Shown: positions 1 to 7,256 of the stretch, piece after piece | How positions within the stretch are numbered: position 1 is the first letter of the stretch | Layout of the letters: each line of letters begins with the position of its first letter | Assembly (NCBI GenBank): GCA_017307285.1 | Contig: JAFKFI010000086.1 | Span: forward strand, 1-37,150 | From: Alphaproteobacteria bacterium | GTDB lineage: Bacteria > Pseudomonadota > Alphaproteobacteria > Acetobacterales > Acetobacteraceae | Direction: 5' to 3' | Length of the DNA stretch: 37,150 nucleotides | Made by a program: the position numbers and the translations under genes | Notes under the pieces: generated by a model | Database searches by the model: none | What the model saw: the letters and a program-made list of their open reading frames with translations, nothing else | What the model was told of the DNA's origin: nothing

Positions 1-789
1 GCCGTCCTGTTCCTCGACGCCGATGACTGGCTCGCCCCGGACGCCCTCTCCCGGCTGGCCGGCACCCTCGCGGCGGCCCCCGGCGCGGTCGCCGCCACCG
101 CCCCGTTCCGCGCCGTCCCGGAGACCGCAACGCCCGGATCCGGGCTCCCAAGCTCCCCATTATTACCCGGATCCGGGCTCTCCACCCCCGCCGCTTTACC
201 CGGATCCGGGCTCCCGGATCGCCCGGATCCGGGCTTTGACCCGCTGCCTCTGTTGCTTGAACGCAACCTGTTCGCCAATGGCGGCCATCTCCTGATCCGC
301 CGCGAGGCCGTCGAGCGCGCCGGCGGGTTCCGCCGGGGCGTCGCCTATGGCGAGGATTGGGAATACTGGGTCCGCCTCGCCCTGCTCGGCCGCTTCGCCC
401 GCGCCCCCGGCCGCGCCCCCGTGCTGTTCGTCCGGCAGCGGGCCAGCGGCGCATATTTGCGCATGGCAAACGACCCGGATTCGTTCCGCCCCTGTATGGA
501 GGCGATCTTCGGCAATCCCGACCTCGTCGCTCGCTTCGGCCCTGCCCGCCTCGCCGCGATCCGCCGCCGCGCTGAGGCGGAGAACCGCTGGATCGTCGGC
601 CGCGAACTGGTGCGCCACGGAAGGGCGCGCGAGGGCCGTGTCTGGCTCCGCCGCTCGGCGCGGGAAAAGCCGAGCCTCAAGCGCGCCCTCCTCGCCGCCG
701 CCGCGCATACCCTGCCCGTCCTTCCGCCGGCGCTGCACGGCCCGTTCCGCGCCTACCCGGCCATTGAGCGCCCCGCCCCGGCCGGCTAG
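1..789 (+). CDS. Family 2 glycosyltransferase, 3' part (5' end outside window)
   Basis: The frame is open from base 1 to the TAG at 787-789, so the start codon lies upstream. The first visible residues, FLDADDWLAPD, are the DXD-type metal and nucleotide-sugar binding region of GT-A fold family 2 enzymes. Further on, FANGGHLLIRREAVERAGGF and GEDWEYWVRLAL match the acceptor-side region of that family, including the acidic ED pair. The enzyme should transfer a sugar from an activated donor to a cell-surface glycan, at the cytoplasmic face of the membrane. Between these two blocks lies an insertion of about 38 residues rich in Pro, Gly, Ser and Leu, encoded by a palindromic DNA repeat (separate entry), which the fold does not need. 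Acceptor and donor cannot be inferred. Confidence 0.85.
   Translation, partial: AVLFLDADDWLAPDALSRLAGTLAAAPGAVAATAPFRAVPETATPGSGLPSSPLLPGSGLSTPAALPGSGLPDRPDPGFDPLPLLLERNLFANGGHLLIRREAVERAGGFRRGVAYGEDWEYWVRLALLGRFARAPGRAPVLFVRQRASGAYLRMANDPDSFRPCMEAIFGNPDLVARFGPARLAAIRRRAEAENRWIVGRELVRHGRAREGRVWLRRSAREKPSLKRALLAAAAHTLPVLPPALHGPFRAYPAIERPAPAG
133..233. repeat. Four-copy 12-bp palindrome cluster inside a glycosyltransferase gene
   Basis: CCCGGATCCGGG occurs exactly at 133-144, 166-177, 199-210 and 222-233, with a half copy at 213-220. The first three copies are spaced 33 bp apart (11 codons) and encode PGSGL plus six variable residues. The last step is 23 bp, yet the frame stays open. The palindrome is perfectly self-complementary. 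The cluster looks like insertion or expansion of an intergenic-type palindromic element within a coding region, as described for Rickettsia palindromic elements; that comparison is inference. Confidence 0.9.
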
Positions 790-855
790 CCTTCCCGCTC
801 GGGGGGAAATGCGGAATGAACCGGACTTCAGGCCAATGAACCACGGCGACGGCGC

Positions 856-2121
856 GTGAGCGCCACCGCGCGCCACTCGATGTTGGCGCCCTTCCAGGTC
901 CGCAGCTTTCGTTTCCAATGGCCGGCCGACCTCCTGACCTCCTGGGGGTTCGAGATGGAGAGCCTGATCCTCGGCTGGTACATCCTGGTCGAGACCAACT
1001 CGGTCCTGCTGTTGACGATCTTTGCGTCTCTGCAATACCTCGGCACCTTGATCGCGCCGGTCTACGGCATGGCGGGCGACCGGCTCGGCCATCGCAACGT
1101 GCTGTGCGCCATGCGCGTGGTCTACGCCGGCCTCGCGACCACCCTGATGACGCTCGCCTTCACCAGCGTGCTGACCCCGGCCTACGTGTTCGCGATAGCG
1201 TCGCTGTCGGGCCTGGTGCGCCCGTCCGACCTCGCGATGCGCAACGCCCTGGTCGCCGAGACCATTCCCAGCGACCGGCTGATGAGTGCGATGGGCGTCG
1301 CCCGCACCACCGCCGACAGCGCCCGCATCGCCGGCTCGATTGCCGGCGCCGGCCTGTTCGCCGCGCTCGGCATGGGTCCGGCCTACGTGGTGATCGCGTG
1401 CTTCTACACGGGCGGCTTCCTGCTGACCCTGGGCGTCGCCGGGAGGCGGACAAAACCCTATTTCGCCCCCGGCCCGAGCGGCGCGGTGCGCCGTCCCTCC
1501 ATGCTGCGCGACCTGCGCGAGGGCCTCGCCTATGTGTGGGACAGCCCGGCCTCTCTCGCCGCGATGTGGCTCGCCTTCCTGGTGAATTTCACGGCGTTTC
1601 CCTTGAGCAACGGCCTGTTGCCCTACGTCGCGCGCGAGATCTACCGCATCGACCAGACCGGCCTCGGCTACCTCGTCGCGAGCTTCGCCTGCGGCGGGCT
1701 CACCGGCTCCATCGTGGTCAGCCTGATCGCCCGCTCCATCCGCCCGGCGCGCATGATGTTGGTGTTCGCCGTCGTCTGGTATTGTTTCCTATTGGTATTC
1801 GTCCACATGCCGACCCCGACCAGCGGCGGCGCGATGCTCGCTTTGGCCGGCTTCGCCCAGAGCCTCAGCATGATCCCGATGGCCGTCATGCTCCTGCACA
1901 GCGCCGGCGCGCAGTTCCGCGGGCGGGTCATGGGGGTGCGGATGCTGGCGGTCTACGGCTTGCCGTTGGGGTTGCTGGCAGCGGGCTCGTTGATCGAGCG
2001 CATGGGCTGGCCGGCGGCGGCGACGTTGTTCTGTGTGGTGGGGCTGGGGCTCACGCTGGCGATTGGGGTGCGGTGGCGGGCGGATCTGTGGCCGGTGCGG
2101 GCGGCGGCAAATGCGCGGTGA
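856..2121 (+). CDS. MFS transporter (MFS_3/EntS-like exporter)
   Basis: A 421-residue, highly hydrophobic protein of about 12 membrane segments, the usual size for the major facilitator superfamily. The loop between segments 2 and 3 reads GMAGDRLGHRN, the family's conserved G-x-x-x-D-R-x-G-[HR]-R motif. A long polar stretch at about residues 195-220 is the central cytoplasmic loop between the two six-helix halves. The general pattern (short N-terminus starting with FR.FQW, segments with many Ala/Gly) resembles the MFS_3 group, which includes the enterobactin exporter EntS and macrolide exporters. Substrate is unknown. The start chosen is GTG at 856; an ATG at 880 is an alternative. Neither has a strong ribosome binding site. 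Confidence 0.85.
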   Translation: MSATARHSMLAPFQVRSFRFQWPADLLTSWGFEMESLILGWYILVETNSVLLLTIFASLQYLGTLIAPVYGMAGDRLGHRNVLCAMRVVYAGLATTLMTLAFTSVLTPAYVFAIASLSGLVRPSDLAMRNALVAETIPSDRLMSAMGVARTTADSARIAGSIAGAGLFAALGMGPAYVVIACFYTGGFLLTLGVAGRRTKPYFAPGPSGAVRRPSMLRDLREGLAYVWDSPASLAAMWLAFLVNFTAFPLSNGLLPYVAREIYRIDQTGLGYLVASFACGGLTGSIVVSLIARSIRPARMMLVFAVVWYCFLLVFVHMPTPTSGGAMLALAGFAQSLSMIPMAVMLLHSAGAQFRGRVMGVRMLAVYGLPLGLLAAGSLIERMGWPAAATLFCVVGLGLTLAIGVRWRADLWPVRAAANAR

Positions 2122-2186
2122 GGTCCCATCCCGAACGACGCAAGCCGCTCGCAGATGAAGGACATGTCTCATCCAGCACTTAAGTC

Positions 2187-2226
2187 GTTGCTCAAGAGTT
2201 GTTGCTCAAGCTGAGCATTTTCTTCT
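2187..2226 (+). terminator. Weak stem-loop plus T-rich tract after the MFS gene; 10-bp direct repeat
   Basis: GCTCA (2204-2208) and TGAGC (2212-2216) can pair around a 3-nt loop and are followed by ATTTTCTTCT. The stem is short, so this is at best a weak terminator for the plus-strand MFS gene. GTTGCTCAAG is repeated directly at 2187-2196 and 2201-2210. The 104-base gap after the MFS gene shows nothing else. Confidence 0.3.
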
Positions 2227-2672
2227 CACCTGGTTGCAGTGATCGCTCCGTTCGCCAGCCTGTAGTTGGCGATATGCCGTACCGTTGGGCAACACCGAGC
2301 GTCGTTCGGCCCATACTCAAGCGAGTGCACCGTAAGACGGTCTCCATGAATAGTCACGCTGACCGGACCGGAGATCGGATGCCTAGGCCCCATGAACTGC
2401 CGAACCTTGCCATTCTCTTCGTAAAACACTCCAACCGTCCGAAAAGCGTTATTGCCGCCGTTGCAGCTCTCAATCGTATAGCTCGCGACCGTGATCGCCT
2501 GCGGCATCCCCGGTATCATTCCACGGAAGTTCTCTTGATAAGCGTAAAGGGAGCATTCCTTCGACTGCTGGGCCAGATATTTTTGAATTTCCGCAGCCGT
2601 CTGGGCACACGCCCCTTTCGACATAAGGACAGAAAAAATAGCTGCCGTCATTAGCATACTTAACCGAGACAC
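2226..2672 (-). CDS. Secreted cysteine-containing protein of unknown function
   Basis: A 148-residue protein with a clear Sec signal peptide (MSRLSMLMTAAIFSVLMSKG then cleavage near ACAQ). The mature part has four cysteines: one early, one in ESCNGG and a CC pair in NDARCCPT. The segment around ARCCPTVRHIANYRLANG recalls the C-terminal pattern of LppP/LprE-like secreted proteins (a D-x-R-C-C-P motif followed by a short beta strand), but I am not certain of that match. The start is GTG at 2672: an excellent AGGAGGGG lies at 2680-2687, seven bases upstream. It sits 42 bases behind the HNH-like gene on the same strand and is probably co-transcribed with it. G+C is low for the window: 31 of 60 bases in 2401-2460. 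Confidence 0.7.
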   Translation of the reverse strand: MSRLSMLMTAAIFSVLMSKGACAQTAAEIQKYLAQQSKECSLYAYQENFRGMIPGMPQAITVASYTIESCNGGNNAFRTVGVFYEENGKVRQFMGPRHPISGPVSVTIHGDRLTVHSLEYGPNDARCCPTVRHIANYRLANGAITATR

Positions 2673-2693
2673 TAGTTTACCCCTCCTCGCCTT

Positions 2694-2711
2694 CTTCCAT
2701 TAACATGGAAG
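2694..2711 (-). other. Intercistronic hairpin between HNH-like gene and secreted-protein gene
   Basis: CTTCCAT (2694-2700) and ATGGAAG (2705-2711) are perfect 7-bp arms around a 4-base loop. They lie just after the stop codon of the upstream gene and before the strong ribosome binding site of the next. There is no run of T after the stem on the minus strand, so it is more likely an RNA-stability or translation element than a terminator. Confidence 0.4.
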
Positions 2712-2714
2712 CTC

Positions 2715-3179
2715 CTAATTGATTCCCAATTTCTGGAACTCAGCATCTACGATCGCCAAAAGCTCCGCACGAATCTGCGCCTCTCCGCCCCCGCAGTAGT
2801 CTCCCATCACAGCGTATGCATCGGCATACGCACGCCGCAGTTCCCCGCGTGATGCTTGCCATTTTGTCGGATTGGCTCGTCGAAGGATGCTGTTGATGCG
2901 TCGGGCGTGCGCTGCTTCAGGAAGAAGTACGCACAGCTGATCCTCGTAGCGAGGCGCGGAGGTAATCACGCCAAGCCGGTCCAAGTCGTCGGCTTCCACT
3001 ACATGGTGTCGGTGCCAGCCCTTATAATGTTCTTTCTCGAATGTTCGGAATTTATCAAGGTTCTCGAACGTACCGATTAGCTGATTTGCATCCGTCAAGA
3101 ACACATCACCCTGAGGGATCCCGGGGTTGACTCGAAACTTGACTCCGGCAATCAGCAAGATTTCGACAACTGTATACAC
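2715..3179 (-). CDS. Putative HNH/ENDO VII-like nuclease-domain protein (possible orphan toxin domain)
   Basis: The frame is open on the minus strand from 3443, but the part before about 3180 overlaps the 3' end of the mazF-like gene and reads like non-coding translation. I therefore place the start at the GTG at 3179 (154 aa), with GAGAG upstream; this is uncertain. The core reads GWHRHHVVEADDLDRLG, then CVLLPEAAHARRI about 15-25 residues later. A [WH]-x-x-HH-[IV]-V-E block followed by a hydrophobic-P-x-x-x-H-x-x-I block is the usual shape of HNH/treble-clef nuclease domains found at the C-terminus of polymorphic and RHS toxins. This match is by eye. No N-terminal delivery domain is present, so it is either an orphan toxin tip, a phage-type endonuclease or a remnant. 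Lower GC than neighbours suggests transfer. Confidence 0.5.
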   Translation of the reverse strand: MYTVVEILLIAGVKFRVNPGIPQGDVFLTDANQLIGTFENLDKFRTFEKEHYKGWHRHHVVEADDLDRLGVITSAPRYEDQLCVLLPEAAHARRINSILRRANPTKWQASRGELRRAYADAYAVMGDYCGGGEAQIRAELLAIVDAEFQKLGIN

Positions 3180-3316
3180 CTCGTGGCTCTCTCGATGCTG
3201 TTCCGGCTCATTATGACTCCTGAACGGAAGGAAGTCGAGAGACCAGACCAGCCGCCCGACTTTCAGGGCCGATGAGCAACGGGTGTTGGAGCATCGCTCC
3301 GAGAGGAGCCGACGAA

Positions 3317-3688
3317 TTAGGTTCCGACCGCGATCGCAATCTGCCGCCGAATCGCCACGAGTTGCCCCGCCGTGATGCGTGAGCGGGTCGCCCGCAGCCG
3401 CGCCTTGGATGTCGTCGCCACCAGATGCGACACCGCCCAGCACATCCTGCCGCAGCCGTTCTCCGCCGTCGGCGCGATCGGCACGGAGAGGTCCGGGATG
3501 GCAAGGGCGGCGTCCTCCGTCAGCGGCACCAAAATGGCATTCGGGTAACTCGGCGCGAACAGCCCGTCATCCTCGACCACCACGGCCGGACGCAGCTTGT
3601 TCGGCTCCTTCGGCAAGGCATCGCCGCGCCAATCAGCAAGAACGATCTCCCCGGCGTGAAGAACGAGTGGCCCGGTCTCAGCCGGCAT
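3317..3688 (-). CDS. Type II toxin, PemK/MazF-like endoribonuclease
   Basis: A 123-residue protein with the MazF/PemK layout: N-terminal GEIVLADWRG strand, then KLRPAVVVEDDG, then NAILVPLTED, and a C-terminal region with CWAVSHLVATTSKARL. MazF-family proteins are SH3-like-barrel ribonucleases that cleave mRNA when freed from their antitoxin; the R-P-[AV]-[VIL]-V block is their hallmark. The start is ATG at 3688, which overlaps the 3' end of the antitoxin gene (stop at 3678) by 11 bases. This implies translational coupling and confirms operon order antitoxin-toxin. The long open frame that continues upstream of 3688 in the same frame is an antisense-type shadow, not part of the protein. Confidence 0.85.
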   Translation of the reverse strand: MPAETGPLVLHAGEIVLADWRGDALPKEPNKLRPAVVVEDDGLFAPSYPNAILVPLTEDAALAIPDLSVPIAPTAENGCGRMCWAVSHLVATTSKARLRATRSRITAGQLVAIRRQIAIAVGT

Positions 3689-3920
3689 CGGCGCGCGGCG
3701 TCCCCCAATCCCTATAGAAGGCGTCCGCCTCCGGCGACTGCGCGACATGGGCGCCGACCGCGGCGCTTGCCTCTCGGATGCGGGTCCGGCGCGCCTCGCG
3801 GGCAGCATCGGTCGCGAGATCGCGAAGCAACGTCGCGAGGCCCACACCCCGCGATCGAGCTTGAGACTCCAGCTCTTCGCGCACGTCGTCGTCGAGCCGG
3901 ATAGAGATTGGCACTCCCAT
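3678..3920 (-). CDS. Ribbon-helix-helix antitoxin of the MazF-like pair
   Basis: An 80-residue protein whose first half, MGVPISIRLDDDVREELESQ followed by ARSRGVGLATLLRDLA, is a ribbon-helix-helix DNA-binding domain: a short beta strand with alternating polar residues (ISIRL) and two helices. The C-terminal half, rich in Ala, Arg and Glu, would wrap the toxin. The start is the ATG at 3920, preceded by GGGAGGG at 3926-3932 with five bases of spacing. A start 27 bases further upstream has no ribosome binding site and falls in the operator. As in other type II systems, the antitoxin is expected to repress its own promoter through the inverted repeat at 3947-3964. Overlap with the toxin gene supports the pair. 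Confidence 0.85.
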   Translation of the reverse strand: MGVPISIRLDDDVREELESQARSRGVGLATLLRDLATDAAREARRTRIREASAAVGAHVAQSPEADAFYRDWGTPRADAG

Positions 3921-3946
3921 GTGTGCCCTCCCGTAGTCGTACGGCA

Positions 3947-3984
3947 CGCTACAGAACTGTAGCGTGAACCACGCCCGAGAACAA
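3947..3984 (-). promoter_or_regulatory. Operator/promoter of the RHH-MazF operon
   Basis: CGCTACAG (3947-3954) and CTGTAGCG (3957-3964) are perfect 8-bp inverted arms with a 2-base spacer, 27 bases upstream of the antitoxin ATG. This is the right place and symmetry for binding by an RHH dimer. On the minus strand a possible -35 TTGTTC (3979-3984) lies 17 bases from a possible -10 TACAGT (3956-3961) that sits inside the palindrome, so bound repressor would block RNA polymerase. The dyad is clear; the promoter boxes are tentative. Confidence 0.7.
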
Positions 3985-4038
3985 GCTCGCCGCCATGATC
4001 CGCGCCGCCGATTGTGCCCCGCCAGTTATGTGCGAACC

Positions 4039-5136
4039 CTACCCCGCCGGAACCGTCAACACAGGCGCCCGTCCGTCCGTATTCCCCTCCATCAGCGCGA
4101 TCAGCATGCCAAGCACGGTATACGCAACCTTGGAGTTGAAATCGCCATCGTCGATCCAGAACCAAGCATCCCGATACCCCACCGTCGTATACGCGCCAGG
4201 CGGAGCGGCACTCCCGGCATGGATATTGACAATAGGCGGCCTCCCGAACCGCGCCGGAGGCAATGACGAAACCGTCCGCCCGGCGGCCACGTCGCCGGGC
4301 GGAACCTCGATCTCGGCACTCACCTGCGACAGCACCGCGATGATCGGCCGGGTCAGAATCGCGATCTGACCAGGCCCTGTCACGACACGCCCGTACACCA
4401 CCTCGGCCTCGGTCTGCCCCTTCGCCATCCCAAGCAGCTGCCGGGTCCGCTCGGCGACCACCCGCATGTCGGGGTCGCTCGCGTTGGCGATCCCGAGAAA
4501 CACATGGTTGCCGTCCTTCCTGTGCACGAACCGCACGGTCAACATGCCGCGCACCTGCAAGCGCCGCATCCCGGCGAGCAGCTCGAAGAACTCCGGGTCG
4601 CCCGCCCCCTCCTCGCCGCCCAACACGACGGTATTGCGCAGCGATCCAACCGACTGCACGCCAAGGCGAAACAGCACGTCGATCGGCAGATCGCCCTGCG
4701 CCAGCGGCAGGAGGTCGGCGGGCGAGAGCGGCCGCACCGCCGTCCGCGCCAGTTCCTCGCCGGAGAGCGGCCCGAAGGTGATCGTCGGATGATCGCTGTA
4801 GTTGAGCGCCGCCAGGCCGGTCGCGTAATTGCCCGGCCGCGCGTTCGGATACACGTTGAGCCCGAGTTCCGCCGACCGCTCCAGCGTGTAGCTCGAAATC
4901 ACCTGATTGACCGCGAGGAATGTCGGCGTGTCGCCATAGCGCAGGCGCACGATGTTGAGCAGGATCTGCCGCTTCTGCGCGTCCGAGATCGCGCGGGCGT
5001 ACTGCAGATGGTCGCTCCCCAGCCGCGAAGGCCCTATCCCGGCGCAGCCAAGCAGCCCGACGGACAGCACGACGAGGATGGGAAGATCGCGCAGGACAGC
5101 CCTCCGTCGCGGCGAAGCGATCCACAATGATCCCAC
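4039..5136 (-). CDS. Predicted lipoprotein of unknown function
   Basis: A 365-residue protein with a lipoprotein signal: basic N-terminus (RRRAVLRD), hydrophobic core PILVVLSVGLLG and lipobox LLGC with Cys31 as the lipidation site. It is expected to be anchored in the envelope. The mature protein starts with YARAISDAQKRQILLNIVRL, a recurring opening in proteobacterial conserved hypothetical lipoproteins, and holds no enzyme motif I recognise. The GTG at 5136 gives the longest form; there is no convincing ribosome binding site, and a TTG three codons later is possible. It runs divergently from the rlpA-like gene with 127 bases between them. Confidence 0.75.
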   Translation of the reverse strand: MGSLWIASPRRRAVLRDLPILVVLSVGLLGCAGIGPSRLGSDHLQYARAISDAQKRQILLNIVRLRYGDTPTFLAVNQVISSYTLERSAELGLNVYPNARPGNYATGLAALNYSDHPTITFGPLSGEELARTAVRPLSPADLLPLAQGDLPIDVLFRLGVQSVGSLRNTVVLGGEEGAGDPEFFELLAGMRRLQVRGMLTVRFVHRKDGNHVFLGIANASDPDMRVVAERTRQLLGMAKGQTEAEVVYGRVVTGPGQIAILTRPIIAVLSQVSAEIEVPPGDVAAGRTVSSLPPARFGRPPIVNIHAGSAAPPGAYTTVGYRDAWFWIDDGDFNSKVAYTVLGMLIALMEGNTDGRAPVLTVPAG

Positions 5137-5263
5137 ACGGCGCGAGTCTGAAGAAATCGCCTGCCCTTCTTCGGCTCACGGAGCAAGTAGGCCGGGCATG
5201 GCAGTCGAACCATCCCGCTTCCGCCGCGTCCCCCCTTAAGGACAGCAAGGGACAGACCGGGAT

Positions 5264-5727
5264 ATGCTTCGCCCCCTCGCCGCTATCGCCTGCTTGATCG
5301 GCTCAGCCTGGGCCGCCCATGCCGCCCCCGCGCCCGACGGCGCAGCCGCGCAGACAAGCAGCCCAAGCACGCGGACCATTCGGGGCGGCGGGTGCGCGGC
5401 AAGGCCAGCGTCTATCACCCGCGTTTCACCGGGCGCCGCATGGCCGACCAGAGCCGCTACAACCCGCACTCGAACGCCGCCGCCAGCAAGATCCTGCCGC
5501 TCGGCACCGAGGCGCGCGTGACCAACCTCGACAACGGCAAGAGCACCAAGGTCGAGGTCAAGGATCGTGGTCCGCATGTCCCTGGACGGGTGGTCGACCT
5601 CTCCTCAGCCAGCGCCGCCGATCTCGGCATCACCCGCAAGGAAGGTGTCGCGCCGGTCGAGGTGGCACCCATCACCGTCCCGCAGCCCGACGGCAGCGTG
5701 AAGCTCGGCGCCGGCGCGGCTCAGTAA
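5264..5727 (+). pseudogene. RlpA-like double-psi beta-barrel protein, apparent frameshift
   Basis: The ATG at 5264 opens a good Sec signal peptide (MLRPLAAIACLIGSAWAAHA). The RlpA domain itself lies one frame away: GKASVYHPRFTGRRMADQ, LPLGTEARVTNLDNGKS and KDRGPHVPGRVVDLSSASA, ending at 5727. The two halves join if one base is restored near 5345-5355 (for example GCGCAG for an original GCGGCAG), giving a normal exported protein of about 154 residues. Without that, only a short cytoplasmic form from GTG 5392 would be made. RlpA proteins are septal peptidoglycan-binding lytic transglycosylases. Here the usual catalytic Glu in the T-A-x-G-E segment is not present (MADQS), while the Asp of DRGP is kept. 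The gene may be a real pseudogene or a sequencing error. Confidence 0.7.
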
Positions 5728-5730
5728 GGC

Positions 5731-6522
5731 TCAGCCCCGGCCGCCGAGCTGCCGCAGCAGAACGACTGCGCCCGGCATCTCCCCCCGCCGCTTCTCAAGC
5801 AGCGCCTCGCCGCCCACCGCGTAGACCGCTACCGCCGCCAGCAACTCCCGCAACCTCCCCGGCGCGTTGGCGTCAAACGGCAGCACGCAGCCGCCGGTCC
5901 GCCGCGCCAGATCGAGGAACAATTCCGCGTCGCGCCGCGCGTTCCAGTCGGCGACGTCATGCAGCACGATCAGCTTGATCCCGCGCCGACCCATGTCGTC
6001 GGCCAGCCGCCGGCCCTGACCGGGCGATTCCTCGAACACATCGCCGATATACGTCACCACCCGTACGCCGGGTGCGGCGAGCGACCGCGACAGGATCGGC
6101 AGCAATCTTGTATGCCCGGCGATGCAGGAAATCCCGGCGGCGCGGTCGCGCAACGTGCTCGCATCGGCGGTGAAACTGGTAAAAGTGTGCAGCCGCGAGC
6201 CGCCATGCACCGCGAGGGCCACGTCGAGCTCGCCCGGCAGCGCCCGCACCAGCGCGTCCGTCACCTGCCGCGCGGTCGCCCAGGCCGGCTCGCGCGAGGC
6301 GGTCGCGTCGAAGCCGAACACGAGGCGCGGCCGCCCGTTCCATGCCGAGGTCGCGCCCTCGGGCAACTCGGCGTCGCGTGGCAACAATCCGCCGGCAATC
6401 CCCACGAGCGCCCGCAACCGTGCGAGCACCGGCACCGCCGCGCGCACCGGAGCCGGCGGCGGCGCGGAGGTGGAAGCGGGGTCGGAGTCGGGCACCAGCA
6501 CGAAATTCGGCTTGTCGGCCAT
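5731..6522 (-). CDS. vWA-like (MIDAS) domain protein of unknown function
   Basis: A 263-residue protein. After a Pro/Ala-rich N-terminal 50 residues, LVFGFDATASREPAW provides a D-x-T-x-S metal-ion-dependent adhesion site, the hallmark of von Willebrand factor A domains. Later come LDVALAVHGGSRLHTF and VVTYIGDVFEES, whose Asp fits the last MIDAS ligand. The protein has no signal peptide, so it should act in the cytoplasm, probably as a metal-dependent protein-interaction module. The start is ATG at 6522: AGGAGA lies at 6531-6536, whereas an ATG-like start further upstream has no such site. The stop falls 3 bases beyond the end of the convergent rlpA-like gene. Partners are unknown. Confidence 0.75.
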   Translation of the reverse strand: MADKPNFVLVPDSDPASTSAPPPAPVRAAVPVLARLRALVGIAGGLLPRDAELPEGATSAWNGRPRLVFGFDATASREPAWATARQVTDALVRALPGELDVALAVHGGSRLHTFTSFTADASTLRDRAAGISCIAGHTRLLPILSRSLAAPGVRVVTYIGDVFEESPGQGRRLADDMGRRGIKLIVLHDVADWNARRDAELFLDLARRTGGCVLPFDANAPGRLRELLAAVAVYAVGGEALLEKRRGEMPGAVVLLRQLGGRG

Positions 6523-6644
6523 TGGCAATCTCTCCTGGCTCCGGCCCCGAGCGTGCGAAACGTCACACCCACGGCACATCCATTCACCTATGCTCGACAG
6601 CGACGGATTTGCAGTACCCGAACGGAGCGCGAGCGGTCCCGATC

Positions 6645-7256
6645 ATGCAACCCCAGCGACCGACCCCCCTCTCCCGCCGCGCCGCCCTCGGCCTCGCGGG
6701 CGCGTGCCTCGGCGCCGTTCCGGCGCGCGCCGCCGAGCCGGCCGGCAAGGTGGAGAGCCTGCGCGGCGAGGCCTACGCGCAAGCCGCCGCGCGTCGCGCC
6801 CTGGCCGTCGCCGCCGAGATATTCGTCGGCGACCTCGTCGGGACCGGCGCCCAATCGGCGCTGGCGCTGCGGCTCGGCACCGCCACCCTCGTGCGGCTCG
6901 GCGCCGAGGCGCGGTTGCGCATCGACCGCTTCCTGGTGAACGCCGGCGGCGTGCTCGACCTCGCGCGCGGCGCGATGATCTACGACCACGACGAGGCCGC
7001 CGGGCCGGCCGCCCTCGCCGTCCGCTCGCCGTTCGGCCTGATCGCGGTGCGCGGCACGCGCTTCTTCGCCGGCCCGAGCAACGGCGTGTTCGGCGTCTTC
7101 GCATTCCGCGGCGCCGTCACCCTGGTCGGCGCGCACACCTCGGTGCAAGTTCTCCCCGAATTCGGCAGCGATCTCACCGCGCCCGGCGCGGAACCCACCA
7201 CCCCGCATCGCTGGGCGCCTGCGCGCATCGCCGCCGCCGAGGCCTCCGTCCGCTAG
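6645..7256 (+). CDS. Tat-exported FecR-like domain protein
   Basis: A 203-residue protein that begins MQPQRPTPLSRRAALGLAGA, a twin-arginine signal followed by a hydrophobic segment and AxA cleavage (ARAA). The mature part is a FecR-type domain: GKVESLRGEAYAQAA, VGTGAQSALALRLG, and the hallmark VRSPFGLIAVRGTRFFAG. Stand-alone FecR domains of this kind are periplasmic beta proteins. In many proteobacteria they occur beside CHASE2-adenylate cyclase genes, exactly as here. The stop TAG (7254-7256) overlaps the stop of the convergent cyclase gene in the shared four bases CTAG at 7253-7256. A link between envelope state sensed by FecR/CHASE2 and cAMP signalling is inference from family knowledge. 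Confidence 0.82.
   Translation: MQPQRPTPLSRRAALGLAGACLGAVPARAAEPAGKVESLRGEAYAQAAARRALAVAAEIFVGDLVGTGAQSALALRLGTATLVRLGAEARLRIDRFLVNAGGVLDLARGAMIYDHDEAAGPAALAVRSPFGLIAVRGTRFFAGPSNGVFGVFAFRGAVTLVGAHTSVQVLPEFGSDLTAPGAEPTTPHRWAPARIAAAEASVR

Noticed and set aside
196-1092. 298-codon minus-strand open frame
   Set aside because: Opposite to the glycosyltransferase and MFS coding sequence, low-complexity Arg/Ala composition.
3689-5248. Long open frame upstream of and in frame with the mazF-like gene
   Set aside because: It runs through the antitoxin gene and antisense-type sequence; a proper ATG at 3688 overlapping the antitoxin explains the toxin.
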